NCBI GenBank assembly: GCA_003246855.1
Contig: QKCP01000145.1
Location: forward strand, 1-38,487
From: Ilyobacter polytropus
GTDB lineage: Bacteria; Fusobacteriota; Fusobacteriia; Fusobacteriales; Fusobacteriaceae
Length of the DNA stretch: 38,487 bases
Reading direction: 5' to 3'
The stretch's first letter is position 1. Each line of letters begins with the position of its first letter. A model generated the notes under the pieces. That model did not search any database and had not been told where the DNA came from. It saw nothing but the letters and a program-made list of their open reading frames with translations. Both the position numbers and the translations under genes were made by a program. Shown one piece after another: positions 7,441-14,837 of the stretch.

Positions 7441-7456
7441 TTGAAAACGTTTACGA
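7441..7456 (+). promoter_or_regulatory. Second LacI-family operator-like palindrome
   Basis: TTGAAAACGTTTACGA has the AAACGTTT core of PurR and cre boxes and fits the cre pattern WTGNNARCGNWWWCAW with one mismatch. It lies between the regulator stop and the shared terminator, an odd place for repression, so it may act in looping or be fortuitous. Confidence 0.4.
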
Positions 7457-7479
7457 AAAAACAGGATTATTTAATAAGT

Positions 7480-7516
7480 AAAGGGCATCTACTAAAGATG
7501 CCCTTTAAAATTTTTA
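7480..7516. terminator. Bidirectional terminator between the regulator and purD
   Basis: AAAGGGCATCT (7480-7490) pairs perfectly with AGATGCCCTTT (7496-7506) around a 5-nt loop. T-rich sequence follows on the plus strand and a shorter one on the minus strand. It serves two convergent units: the LacI-type gene and the purine operon. Confidence 0.8.
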
Positions 7517-8764
7517 TTTAATTTTCCCGATATCTCTTCTATAGTACATTTTATCAAATGATATTTTTTCAATGGAAGAATATGCTTTTTTCTTAGCTTC
7601 ATCAAGGCTATCCGCGAGTGCTACAACATTTAACACCCTCCCGCCATTAGTAAGGAGCTTAGAACCTTCATTTTTTACCCCTGCCATAAATACTAAGTCT
7701 TCTACATTCTCAGTACCTTTTATTTCATAGCCGTTTGTGTAAGCTTCAGGGTATCCTCCAGATGCAGCAACCACGCAGCAACCTGCTCCCTTTTTCCACT
7801 TTATTTCAGTTTCAGAAAGTTTTCCAGACATTGCAGCTTCTATAACATCCAAAAAGTCACTTTCCATAAGCGGAAGCACAACCTGAGTTTCAGGATCCCC
7901 CATTCTCATATTGTATTCCAAGGAGTAAACTCCTCTTTCATTTATCATTAGCCCAAAGAAAATTATACCGCAAAAGTCCATACCTTCCGCATTTAATCCT
8001 TTTAAAGTAGGCTCTAAGACTTCTGTTTGAAATCTTTCAAAAACTTCTTGGGTTACATATGGGTTTGGAGCTACAACACCCATGCCTCCAGTATTAAGGC
8101 CTGTATCCCCTTCTCCGATCTTTTTGTGATCCTTTGCTGATATGAACGGGATTATAGTTTTAGAGTCTGTTATAGAGAGAATAGAGGCCTCTACACCCTC
8201 TAGGAATTCCTCTATGACAACTTCTTTACCCGCGTCTTTAAATTTTTCGTTTAGCATCATGTCTTCAAGAGCAGTTTTTGCCTCTGCTTTATTTTGGCAG
8301 ATGACAACCCCTTTTCCTGCGGCAAGTCCGCTTGCCTTTATAACAGTTGGATAAGGACATTGGTCAAGGTATAAATTTGCTTTTTCATAATCTGTGAAAT
8401 TTTCATAGGCTGCAGTTTTAACACCGTATTTTTTCATAAAATCTTTAGAAAACGCCTTGCTACCTTCTAGGATAGCAGCTTTTTTGTTTGGCCCGAATAT
8501 TTTAAGACCGTTTTCTTGGAATTTATCTACAATCCCTTCCACAAGCATCTCTTCAGATCCAACCATGGTAAGTTCAACAGAGTTTTCCTTACAGAATGCG
8601 ATTATATCCTCTATTTCTTTCAAAGCTATATTTTCTGTTTTTTCTAGGGCTGCTGTCCCTGCATTTCCAGGAACACAGTAAATTTTATTGACTTTTGTAT
8701 TTTGAGAAAATTTCCATGCGATAGCATTTTCTCTACCACCGCTACCAATAATAAGTACGTTCAT
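7514..8764 (-). CDS. purD: Phosphoribosylamine--glycine ligase
   Basis: 416 residues, the usual PurD length. It joins phosphoribosylamine and glycine with ATP to give GAR, step 2 of purine synthesis. The N-terminus NVLIIGSGGRENAIAWKF is the family signature. The ATP-grasp region has IKASGLAAGKGVVI, and the domain closes with LEYNMRMGDPETQVVLP. The start is set by AGGAGGAAAG directly before ATG. It is the last gene of the minus-strand purine operon, 73 nt after purH, with a hairpin in the gap and the bidirectional terminator after it. Confidence 0.97.
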   Translation of the reverse strand: MNVLIIGSGGRENAIAWKFSQNTKVNKIYCVPGNAGTAALEKTENIALKEIEDIIAFCKENSVELTMVGSEEMLVEGIVDKFQENGLKIFGPNKKAAILEGSKAFSKDFMKKYGVKTAAYENFTDYEKANLYLDQCPYPTVIKASGLAAGKGVVICQNKAEAKTALEDMMLNEKFKDAGKEVVIEEFLEGVEASILSITDSKTIIPFISAKDHKKIGEGDTGLNTGGMGVVAPNPYVTQEVFERFQTEVLEPTLKGLNAEGMDFCGIIFFGLMINERGVYSLEYNMRMGDPETQVVLPLMESDFLDVIEAAMSGKLSETEIKWKKGAGCCVVAASGGYPEAYTNGYEIKGTENVEDLVFMAGVKNEGSKLLTNGGRVLNVVALADSLDEAKKKAYSSIEKISFDKMYYRRDIGKIK

Positions 8765-8809
8765 CTTTCCTCCTCATAGAAATATATATAAAATCTTTAT
8801 AAATTTTTT

Positions 8810-8832
8810 CTGCCGGGAAGGTGTCCCGGCAG
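8810..8832 (-). other. Intercistronic hairpin, purH-purD
   Basis: CTGCCGGGA and TCCCGGCAG form a perfect 9-bp GC-rich stem with a 5-nt loop. On the coding (minus) strand A residues, not T, follow, so it is unlikely to terminate. mRNA stabilisation or processing is more likely. Confidence 0.6.
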
Positions 8833-8837
8833 TTGAA

Positions 8838-10337
8838 TTAATGTTTAAAGTGCCTTATACCAGTAAATACCATTGAGATACCGTGTTCATTACAAGCCTC
8901 GATGGAATCTTTGTCCCTCATTGAACCTCCAGGTTGAATGATGGCTTTTATGCCAGCTTGAGCACATTCGTCAACTACGTCTCTGAATGGGAAGAAAGCA
9001 TCTGATGCAAGCACTACCCCGTTTCCAGCTCTTTCAATAGCTTGTTTTGTAGCCCAGATTCTGTTTGTTTCACCAGTTCCTACACCTTTAGCCATACCGT
9101 CTTTTACAACTACGATAGCATTTGACTTAACGTGTTTTACAACCTTCATTCCGAAAACTAAGTCTTTCATTTCTTCTTCACTTGGAGTTTTCTCAGTAAC
9201 AACCTCATAATTTGTAGAGAAAACGTTGTCTGTATTTTGTACAAGAACCCCGCCATCCACTTTTACATACTCTAACGTATCTTTAGGAGTTGAAACAGCT
9301 TTAATTACCCTTAAGTTCTTTTTGCTTCTAAGAACTTCAAGTGCCTCCTCAGTGAAGTCTGGAGCAATTACTATTTCAAGGAATATTTTAATAAGTTCTT
9401 CTGCAGCTTCTTTGTCTACAGTCCTGTTAAATGCAACTATACCTCCAAAAATCGATACAGGATCGCAGTCGTAAGCTTTTCTGTATGCTTCTGCAACATT
9501 GTCAGCCACAGCTACACCGCAAGGGGTAGAATGTTTTAAACCGCAGCATACAGTTTCTTCAAACTCACATACAACCTTCCAAGCCACATCCATATCTCTT
9601 ATGTTGTTGAATGAAAGCTCTTTACCGTTTAACTGTTCGAAGTCTTTCATGGCACCTTTTTGTGTAGTAGAAACATAGTATGCTGCATTTTGGTGAGGGT
9701 TTTCACCATATCTAAGGTCCATAAGTTTTACATAAGATGCATTTAAGTATTCAGGCATGCTGTCTTCCCCTAGAAGGAAGCTAGAGATAGCCGCATCGTA
9801 TGCTGATGTCAGGTTGAATACTTTACCAGCTAAGATTTTTCTTGTTTCAAAAGAAACGTCCCCTGATTCGTTTATCTCGTTCATTACTCTTTCATAATCG
9901 TTTACATCTGAGATCACAGTTACGTCTTTGAAGTTTTTAGAAGCGGATCTAAGCATAGTCGGACCGCCGATATCTATAAACTCTACTTTTTCTTCAAAGC
10001 TTATATCATTTTGTACCTCTTTGAAGAAAGGATAGAGGTTTACAACCACAACATCGATAGGAGTGATTCCCCTCTCCTCAAGTGTTTTCATGTGCTCCTC
10101 GTTGTCTCTTATGGCAAGTATACCTCCATGTATAACAGGGTGCAATGTTTTTACCCTTCCGTCTAGCATTTCAGCAGCTTTAGTAACCTCAGCCACATCT
10201 ATAACCGGGATATTGTTTTCTTGCAGATATCTATATGTTCCACCTGTAGAAATTATTTCTACACCTTTTTCCATAAGAAATTTTGCAAAATCTAAAATTC
10301 CATCTTTATTATAAACACTTATTAAAGCTCTTTTCAA
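8838..10337 (-). CDS. purH: Bifunctional AICAR formyltransferase / IMP cyclohydrolase
   Basis: 499 residues. It catalyses the last two steps to IMP, using 10-formyl-THF. The start codon is TTG, seven nt after GGAGGTG, giving [19 protein letters not shown]. Residues 1-190 are the MGS-like IMP cyclohydrolase domain ([26 protein letters not shown]). The C-terminal transformylase has the Lys-His catalytic pair in [12 protein letters not shown] and ends FTGIRHFKH. It is preceded by a 157-nt spacer with a multi-helix inverted repeat, which sets it apart from the compact upstream genes. Confidence 0.97.
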   Translation of the reverse strand: MKRALISVYNKDGILDFAKFLMEKGVEIISTGGTYRYLQENNIPVIDVAEVTKAAEMLDGRVKTLHPVIHGGILAIRDNEEHMKTLEERGITPIDVVVVNLYPFFKEVQNDISFEEKVEFIDIGGPTMLRSASKNFKDVTVISDVNDYERVMNEINESGDVSFETRKILAGKVFNLTSAYDAAISSFLLGEDSMPEYLNASYVKLMDLRYGENPHQNAAYYVSTTQKGAMKDFEQLNGKELSFNNIRDMDVAWKVVCEFEETVCCGLKHSTPCGVAVADNVAEAYRKAYDCDPVSIFGGIVAFNRTVDKEAAEELIKIFLEIVIAPDFTEEALEVLRSKKNLRVIKAVSTPKDTLEYVKVDGGVLVQNTDNVFSTNYEVVTEKTPSEEEMKDLVFGMKVVKHVKSNAIVVVKDGMAKGVGTGETNRIWATKQAIERAGNGVVLASDAFFPFRDVVDECAQAGIKAIIQPGGSMRDKDSIEACNEHGISMVFTGIRHFKH

Positions 10338-10364
10338 ACCTATACACCTCCAAAATATTTTTGT

Positions 10365-10463
10365 GCGGGTATAAGTTTATCAGCAGTTTAAGAGAGATTC
10401 TGTGGAGAATGAAAATTTGGAAAGAGATTTTCATTTATAAACTGCCATATATTTTATACCCGC
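10365..10463 (-). ncRNA. Structured RNA or palindromic element in the purN-purH spacer
   Basis: Four nested or adjacent helices can be read. P1 is GCGGGTATAA (10365-10374) with TTATACCCGC (10454-10463), 10 perfect bp. P2 is GCAGTTTA (10383-10390) with TAAACTGC (10438-10445). P3 is ATTCT/AGAAT (10397-10410). P4 is ATGAAAAT/ATTTTCAT (10409-10434). Together they make a closed cruciform or multi-branch fold ending about 20 nt before the purH ribosome binding site. It does not show the ZTP (pfl) or THF riboswitch consensus. It may be an unrecognised cis-regulatory RNA of purH or an inserted MITE-like palindrome. Confidence 0.5.
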
Positions 10464-10494
10464 AAAATATGTAAATCCCGAAAATTAGGGACGA

Positions 10495-11067
10495 TTATCT
10501 ATTATCTATTAAAAATTTAATTGCCTTAGGCAGTAGAGTGTGTTCTTGCTCTAGCACCCTTTGTTGAAGAGTTGATTCGGTATCATTAGGAAGTACTTCA
10601 ACTTCACTTTGGAATATTATTTCACCGCTGTCTATTCCTGAATCAACAAAGTGCACAGTACAACCGGATTTTTTTTCTCCGTTTGCAATTACGGCTCTAT
10701 GTATTTTTATACCGTACATACCTGCACCGCCATATTTCGGTAGCAAAGATGGGTGTATATTTATTATCTTCTTAGCCCATTTATCGGTAAACTCAGCATT
10801 TAATATTGATAGGAAACCTGCAAGGACTATAAGGTCTACCTTCCCATCAAGAAGTTCGTCTATTTTTTTACTTAAGTTTTCCTTTAGCTCTTTTCTGTCA
10901 AGGGAAATAGTTTTTATCCCGTGATTTTCAGCTCTCTCAATACCGTAACAAGGTCTATCTGAGATAGCGTATTCGATTTCACAGTTTAACATTCCGTTTT
11001 CAATGCTATCTATTATAGATTGGAGGTTACTTCCGCCTCCAGAAACCAAAACAGCTATTTTAAACAT
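10495..11067 (-). CDS. purN: Phosphoribosylglycinamide formyltransferase (folate-dependent)
   Basis: 190 residues. It transfers formyl from 10-formyl-THF to GAR. The N-terminus FKIAVLVSGGGSNLQSII binds the phosphoribosyl group. INIHPSLLPKYGG holds the catalytic Asn and His, and GCTVHFVDSGIDSGEII holds the catalytic Asp. The start overlaps the purM stop by 13 nt, indicating translational coupling. The GGGAGACAACGGG sequence upstream of ATG provides a modest ribosome binding site. Confidence 0.96.
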   Translation of the reverse strand: MFKIAVLVSGGGSNLQSIIDSIENGMLNCEIEYAISDRPCYGIERAENHGIKTISLDRKELKENLSKKIDELLDGKVDLIVLAGFLSILNAEFTDKWAKKIINIHPSLLPKYGGAGMYGIKIHRAVIANGEKKSGCTVHFVDSGIDSGEIIFQSEVEVLPNDTESTLQQRVLEQEHTLLPKAIKFLIDNR

Positions 11068-12050
11068 ATCCCGTTGTCTCCCTTTTCAATAGTACCTATT
11101 TCATAAGCCCTTTCACCCATGGCTTCAAGGTCAGCGATAATATTTTCGCTTAATTCAGGGTTTACGATTAGGACAAAACCTACACCCATGTTGAAAGTAC
11201 CCCACATCTCATCTTCAGGTACACCTTTAGATTGAAGATATTTAAAGATTTCAAGAATTTCTATTTTTGATTTTTCAATGTGAGCTTCTAGGCCGGCAGG
11301 TATAGTTCTAGGGACATTCTCGATTAGTCCCCCACCTGTAATATGAGCCATACCATTGATATCATAAGTTTCAAGAAGCTTAAGTACAGGTTTTACGTAT
11401 AATTTTGTTGGTGTTAGAAGTGTTTCAGAGATTTTTTTGCCTTGAAACTCTTCATTGTAGTCTGTTACAAGCTTTCTTACAAGGGAAAATCCGTTGCTGT
11501 GCACTCCAGAAGATGCGATAGCTATGATCTTGTCCCCTTCTTTTACTTTATCGCCACTTATAATTTTGCTTTTTTCAACTACTCCAACTGTAAAGCCGGC
11601 GATGTCGTAGTCCCCAGGCTTGTAGAAACCAGGCATCTCTGCAGTTTCGCCACCAACAAGGGCAGCACCTGAATCAAGGCATCCTTTTGCCACTCCGCTT
11701 ACTATTTGCGAAGAAACCTCTGCTTCTAATTTTCCGCAAGCAAGGTAGTCAAGGAAGAAAATTGGTTTTGCCCCGTGGCAAAGTATGTCGTTTACACACA
11801 TTGCAACACAGTCGATACCAACAGTGTCATAAGTATTTGTTTTGAAAGCTATTTCAAGTTTAGTTCCAACACCGTCTGTACCGGATACTAGAACAGGGTT
11901 TTCGTATTTTCCAAGCTCGTACATAGCACCAAAGCCCCCAAGCCCAGTAAGAACGTTTTTACTATGAGTAGCTTTTGCCATATCTTTGATTAAATCAACA
12001 GATTTATATCCTTCTTCTTTATTAACTCCAGAGTCTTTATATGTTATCAT
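11055..12050 (-). CDS. purM: Phosphoribosylformylglycinamidine cyclo-ligase (AIR synthetase)
   Basis: 331 residues. It closes the imidazole ring, FGAM to AIR, with ATP. Signatures include VSGTDGVGTKLEIAF, DCVAMCVNDILCHGAKP, GGETAEMPGFY and HITGGGLIENVPR, followed by GTFNMGVGF. The start is supported by AAGGAGATTAATA before ATG. It overlaps purN and is separated from purF by an 80-nt gap with a hairpin. Confidence 0.97.
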   Translation of the reverse strand: MITYKDSGVNKEEGYKSVDLIKDMAKATHSKNVLTGLGGFGAMYELGKYENPVLVSGTDGVGTKLEIAFKTNTYDTVGIDCVAMCVNDILCHGAKPIFFLDYLACGKLEAEVSSQIVSGVAKGCLDSGAALVGGETAEMPGFYKPGDYDIAGFTVGVVEKSKIISGDKVKEGDKIIAIASSGVHSNGFSLVRKLVTDYNEEFQGKKISETLLTPTKLYVKPVLKLLETYDINGMAHITGGGLIENVPRTIPAGLEAHIEKSKIEILEIFKYLQSKGVPEDEMWGTFNMGVGFVLIVNPELSENIIADLEAMGERAYEIGTIEKGDNGICLK

Positions 12051-12083
12051 TATTAATCTCCTTACTCTATAATATTATTCTAG

Positions 12084-12108
12084 CGATAGAAATGAACTCT
12101 TTCTATCG
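12084..12108 (-). other. Intercistronic hairpin, purF-purM
   Basis: CGATAGAAA (12084-12092) pairs with TTTCTATCG (12100-12108), 9 bp. No T-tract follows on the coding strand. Confidence 0.5.
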
Positions 12109-12130
12109 TTTCTTCAATTTATCCCTAAGT

Positions 12131-13528
12131 TTACATCTCTCCCATTGGGGTACATACAGGATATTCTCCATCAAAACATCCTAAACAGAAATCCTCACTT
12201 CCTAGTACTTTTGTAAGATTTTCAAGAGTAAGGTAATCTATAGAGTCCGCACCAATCGCTTCATTTATTTCATCTATAGAAAGTTTTGCTGCCATAAGTT
12301 CTTTCCTGTGGGCAGTGTCAATACCAAAATAGCAAGGATATTTTACTGCTGGAGAAGCTGATCTAAAATGTACTTCTGTAGCTCCAGCTCTTCTAAGCAT
12401 CTGAATAAGAAGCTTGCTTGTAGTTCCCCTTACTAGAGAATCATCAACTACAACAACTCTTTTTCCAACTACATTTACTTTTAAAGGATTTAATTTTACC
12501 TGAACTGCTTTTTCTCTAAGTTCCTGAGTAGGTTTTATAAAAGTTCTTCCTATGTATTTATTTTTAATAAGACCAACTGTATAAGGAATACCGCTTTCTT
12601 CCGCGAAACCTATTGCTGCAGGGATTCCAGAATCAGGTACCCCGATTACAACATCCGCTTCTACAGGTTTTTGTCTGGCAAGACATCTTCCAGATTCCAC
12701 CCTCACATTAAAAGCGCTTTTGCCATCAATTACACTATCTGGCCTTGCAAAGTATATGGTTTCAAAAGAACAAGGAGCATTTTTTGTATTTTCAGCATAT
12801 TTAACTGATCTTATGCCGTTATCGTCTATTATAACCATCTCTCCAGGCTCGACATCTCTTATAAGGTCTGCTCCAACTGCATCAAGGGCACAAGATTCAG
12901 AAGCTAGGAAATAGTCCCCTTCTTCATTTTGCCCTAAGCATAAAGGTCTGATGCCATAAGGATCTCTTACACCAATTAGCTTCTGGTCAGCCAAAATGGT
13001 AAGCGCATAAGCTCCCTTTATAGCATTTGCTGTAGATTTTATAGCATCTTCTAATCCATTATTGGCTTTTCTTGCTATCATGTTTATAATAACTTCTGAA
13101 TCTATATTTGTAATAAACGTTGATCCAGAATCTTCAAGGAGCTCTCTTAGTATACCTGCATTTACAAGGGTTCCGTTATGTGCAACTGCAATCTGACCAA
13201 GTTTGAATTTACTTTCTAGAGGCTGAGCATTTATGACCTTGCTTTCCCCAGAAGTGGAATATCTCACGTGTCCTATTGCAGCATTTCCTTTTAGCTCCTG
13301 AAGTTTTTCAGTAGTAAATACATCAGCTACAAGTCCCATTCCCTTGAAGGTTGTCTTTGCTCCAAAATTTGAAATTGTTATTCCTGCACTTTCTTGTCCC
13401 CTGTGCTGAAGAGCATAAAGTCCGTAGTAAGTAAGAGTTGAGATTTCTTCTTTGGCCTTTTTTGAGTATACGCCAAAAACGCCGCACTCTTCTTCCATCT
13501 TATCTGTGTTGAATTTATCAAAGCACAT
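12131..13528 (-). CDS. purF: Amidophosphoribosyltransferase
   Basis: 465 residues. It makes phosphoribosylamine from PRPP and glutamine, the committed step. A 14-residue propeptide precedes Cys15 of CGVFGVYSKKAKEE, the Ntn nucleophile exposed by cleavage, as in B. subtilis PurF. The PRPP loop is VVVVDDSLVRGTTSKLL. Cysteines in NAPCSFETI, KYPCYFGID and EDFCLGCFDG match the four [4Fe-4S] ligands of the B. subtilis-type enzyme, suggesting an oxygen-labile cluster. The start codon lies 6 nt after the purC stop, with GGGGGC inside purC as ribosome binding site. Confidence 0.97.
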   Translation of the reverse strand: MCFDKFNTDKMEEECGVFGVYSKKAKEEISTLTYYGLYALQHRGQESAGITISNFGAKTTFKGMGLVADVFTTEKLQELKGNAAIGHVRYSTSGESKVINAQPLESKFKLGQIAVAHNGTLVNAGILRELLEDSGSTFITNIDSEVIINMIARKANNGLEDAIKSTANAIKGAYALTILADQKLIGVRDPYGIRPLCLGQNEEGDYFLASESCALDAVGADLIRDVEPGEMVIIDDNGIRSVKYAENTKNAPCSFETIYFARPDSVIDGKSAFNVRVESGRCLARQKPVEADVVIGVPDSGIPAAIGFAEESGIPYTVGLIKNKYIGRTFIKPTQELREKAVQVKLNPLKVNVVGKRVVVVDDSLVRGTTSKLLIQMLRRAGATEVHFRSASPAVKYPCYFGIDTAHRKELMAAKLSIDEINEAIGADSIDYLTLENLTKVLGSEDFCLGCFDGEYPVCTPMGEM

Positions 13529-13534
13529 GTTTGA

Positions 13535-14248
13535 TTATGCCCCCAATCTTTTTAATATCTCGATATACGCTTCTTCTACGCTTCCAAGGTCTCTTCTGAA
13601 TCTGTCTTTATCAAGTTTTTCACCAGTTTCTTTATCCCAAAGTCTGCAAGTATCTGGTGTAATCTCGTCAGCAAGCATTATCTCGCCTTTTGAGTTTTTA
13701 CCGAACTCTATTTTGAAATCGACAAGAGTGATACCCTCTTTGTCGAAAGTCACTTTTAGAAGGTCGTTTATTTTAGCAGTGATTGCATAGATTTCTTTTA
13801 GTTCTTCATAAGTGGCAAGACCAAGTGCAACTGCATGGTGGTCGTTTATTAGCGGGTCACCATAGTCATCGTTTTTGTAGCAGATTTCAAAAATTGTATT
13901 TTCAGGTTTAGTACCTTCTTCTACGCCCACTCTTTTAGCCATAGATCCAGCTATAACGTTTCTAACTATTACTTCTAGCGGGAATATTTGAAGTTTTTCG
14001 CAAACTTGATCTCTTTCGTTTAACTTTTCTTTGAAGTGAGTTTTAACCCCGTTTTTCTCAAGCATCTCAAAAAGGATTGTTGTGATTTCGTTATTCAGTT
14101 TCCCTTTGTTTGCTATAGTTCCTTTTTTTGCACCATTACCAGCAGTAGCATCATCTTTATAGTGAATAATAACTAGATTTGGATCATCAGTAGAGTATAT
14201 TTGCTTTGCTTTTCCTTCATATAAGAAATCTTTTTTCTCAAATTTCAT
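13535..14248 (-). CDS. purC: SAICAR synthetase
   Basis: 237 residues. It condenses CAIR with aspartate. [15 protein letters not shown] is the N-terminal glycine-rich loop. [21 protein letters not shown] and [21 protein letters not shown], then [10 protein letters not shown], are the family signatures. An upstream in-frame ATG at 14260 overlaps GGAGG, so the start at 14248 (MKFEKKDF, right after GGAGGAAAAA) is preferred. It is followed almost directly by purF. Confidence 0.96.
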   Translation of the reverse strand: MKFEKKDFLYEGKAKQIYSTDDPNLVIIHYKDDATAGNGAKKGTIANKGKLNNEITTILFEMLEKNGVKTHFKEKLNERDQVCEKLQIFPLEVIVRNVIAGSMAKRVGVEEGTKPENTIFEICYKNDDYGDPLINDHHAVALGLATYEELKEIYAITAKINDLLKVTFDKEGITLVDFKIEFGKNSKGEIMLADEITPDTCRLWDKETGEKLDKDRFRRDLGSVEEAYIEILKRLGA

Positions 14249-14296
14249 TTTTTCCTCCATAATATAAGTTTTTAATAATCTAAAATTACGCTATTC

Positions 14297-14776
14297 TTAA
14301 AGGTCTATACCTTGGCTATTTTCGCTTATGAATTTCTCTTTCATATCTTTTCTAAAGTTTAAAAGTTTTTCTTTTAACTCAGGGTATTTTAGAGAAAGTA
14401 TTTGTACAGCAAGCATCCCTGCATTGTAAGAGTTGTTTACCCCAACAGTGGCAACTGGGATTGATTTTGGCATTTGAACAATTGAAAGCAGGGCATCCAA
14501 ACCATCAAAAGCTGCTTCAATAGGCACTCCGATAACAGGAAGTGTAGTTTTAGAGGCAACAACCCCAGGTAGATGAGCCGCGAGTCCAGCTCCTGCTATG
14601 ATGCACTCATAACCAGTTTCTTCCATCTCTTTTAAAGTCTCCACTAGTTTTTCAGGAACTCTGTGAGCTGATAAAACGTGGGCAGAATATTCCACTCCAA
14701 ACTCTTTTAAGCAGGTTGCAGCTCCTCTCATTTTTTCAGTATCAGACTTACTACCAAAAATAATTGCAACTTTCAT
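14297..14776 (-). CDS. purE: N5-carboxyaminoimidazole ribonucleotide mutase (class I PurE)
   Basis: 159 residues from the ATG preceded by GAGGAGGAAAT; a longer frame exists upstream but would run through an intercistronic hairpin. IFGSKSDTEKM, VLSAHRVPEKL and IAGAGLAAHLPGVVASKT are the PurE signatures. SAHR, rather than SAHK, marks class I, which uses N5-CAIR made by PurK. No purK lies in the window, so it should be elsewhere in the genome. Confidence 0.95.
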   Translation of the reverse strand: MKVAIIFGSKSDTEKMRGAATCLKEFGVEYSAHVLSAHRVPEKLVETLKEMEETGYECIIAGAGLAAHLPGVVASKTTLPVIGVPIEAAFDGLDALLSIVQMPKSIPVATVGVNNSYNAGMLAVQILSLKYPELKEKLLNFRKDMKEKFISENSQGIDL

Positions 14777-14812
14777 ATTTCCTCCTCTAAGATTTAAAAT
14801 TTTATATTTTAG

Positions 14813-14835
14813 TCTTGGGGGAAAATCCCCCAAGA
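14813..14835 (-). other. Intercistronic hairpin, purL-purE
   Basis: TCTTGGGGG (14813-14821) and CCCCCAAGA (14827-14835) form a perfect 9-bp stem with a 5-nt loop, immediately after the purL stop. No T-run follows in the coding direction, so it is probably a stability or processing element. Confidence 0.6.
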
Positions 14836-14837
14836 TA

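Noticed and set aside
10338-10494. ZTP (pfl) or THF riboswitch before purH
   Set aside because: Neither the conserved pfl core (CCGGGG / CCGCCUGGGC) nor the THF core is visible; the helices are present but the consensus is not.
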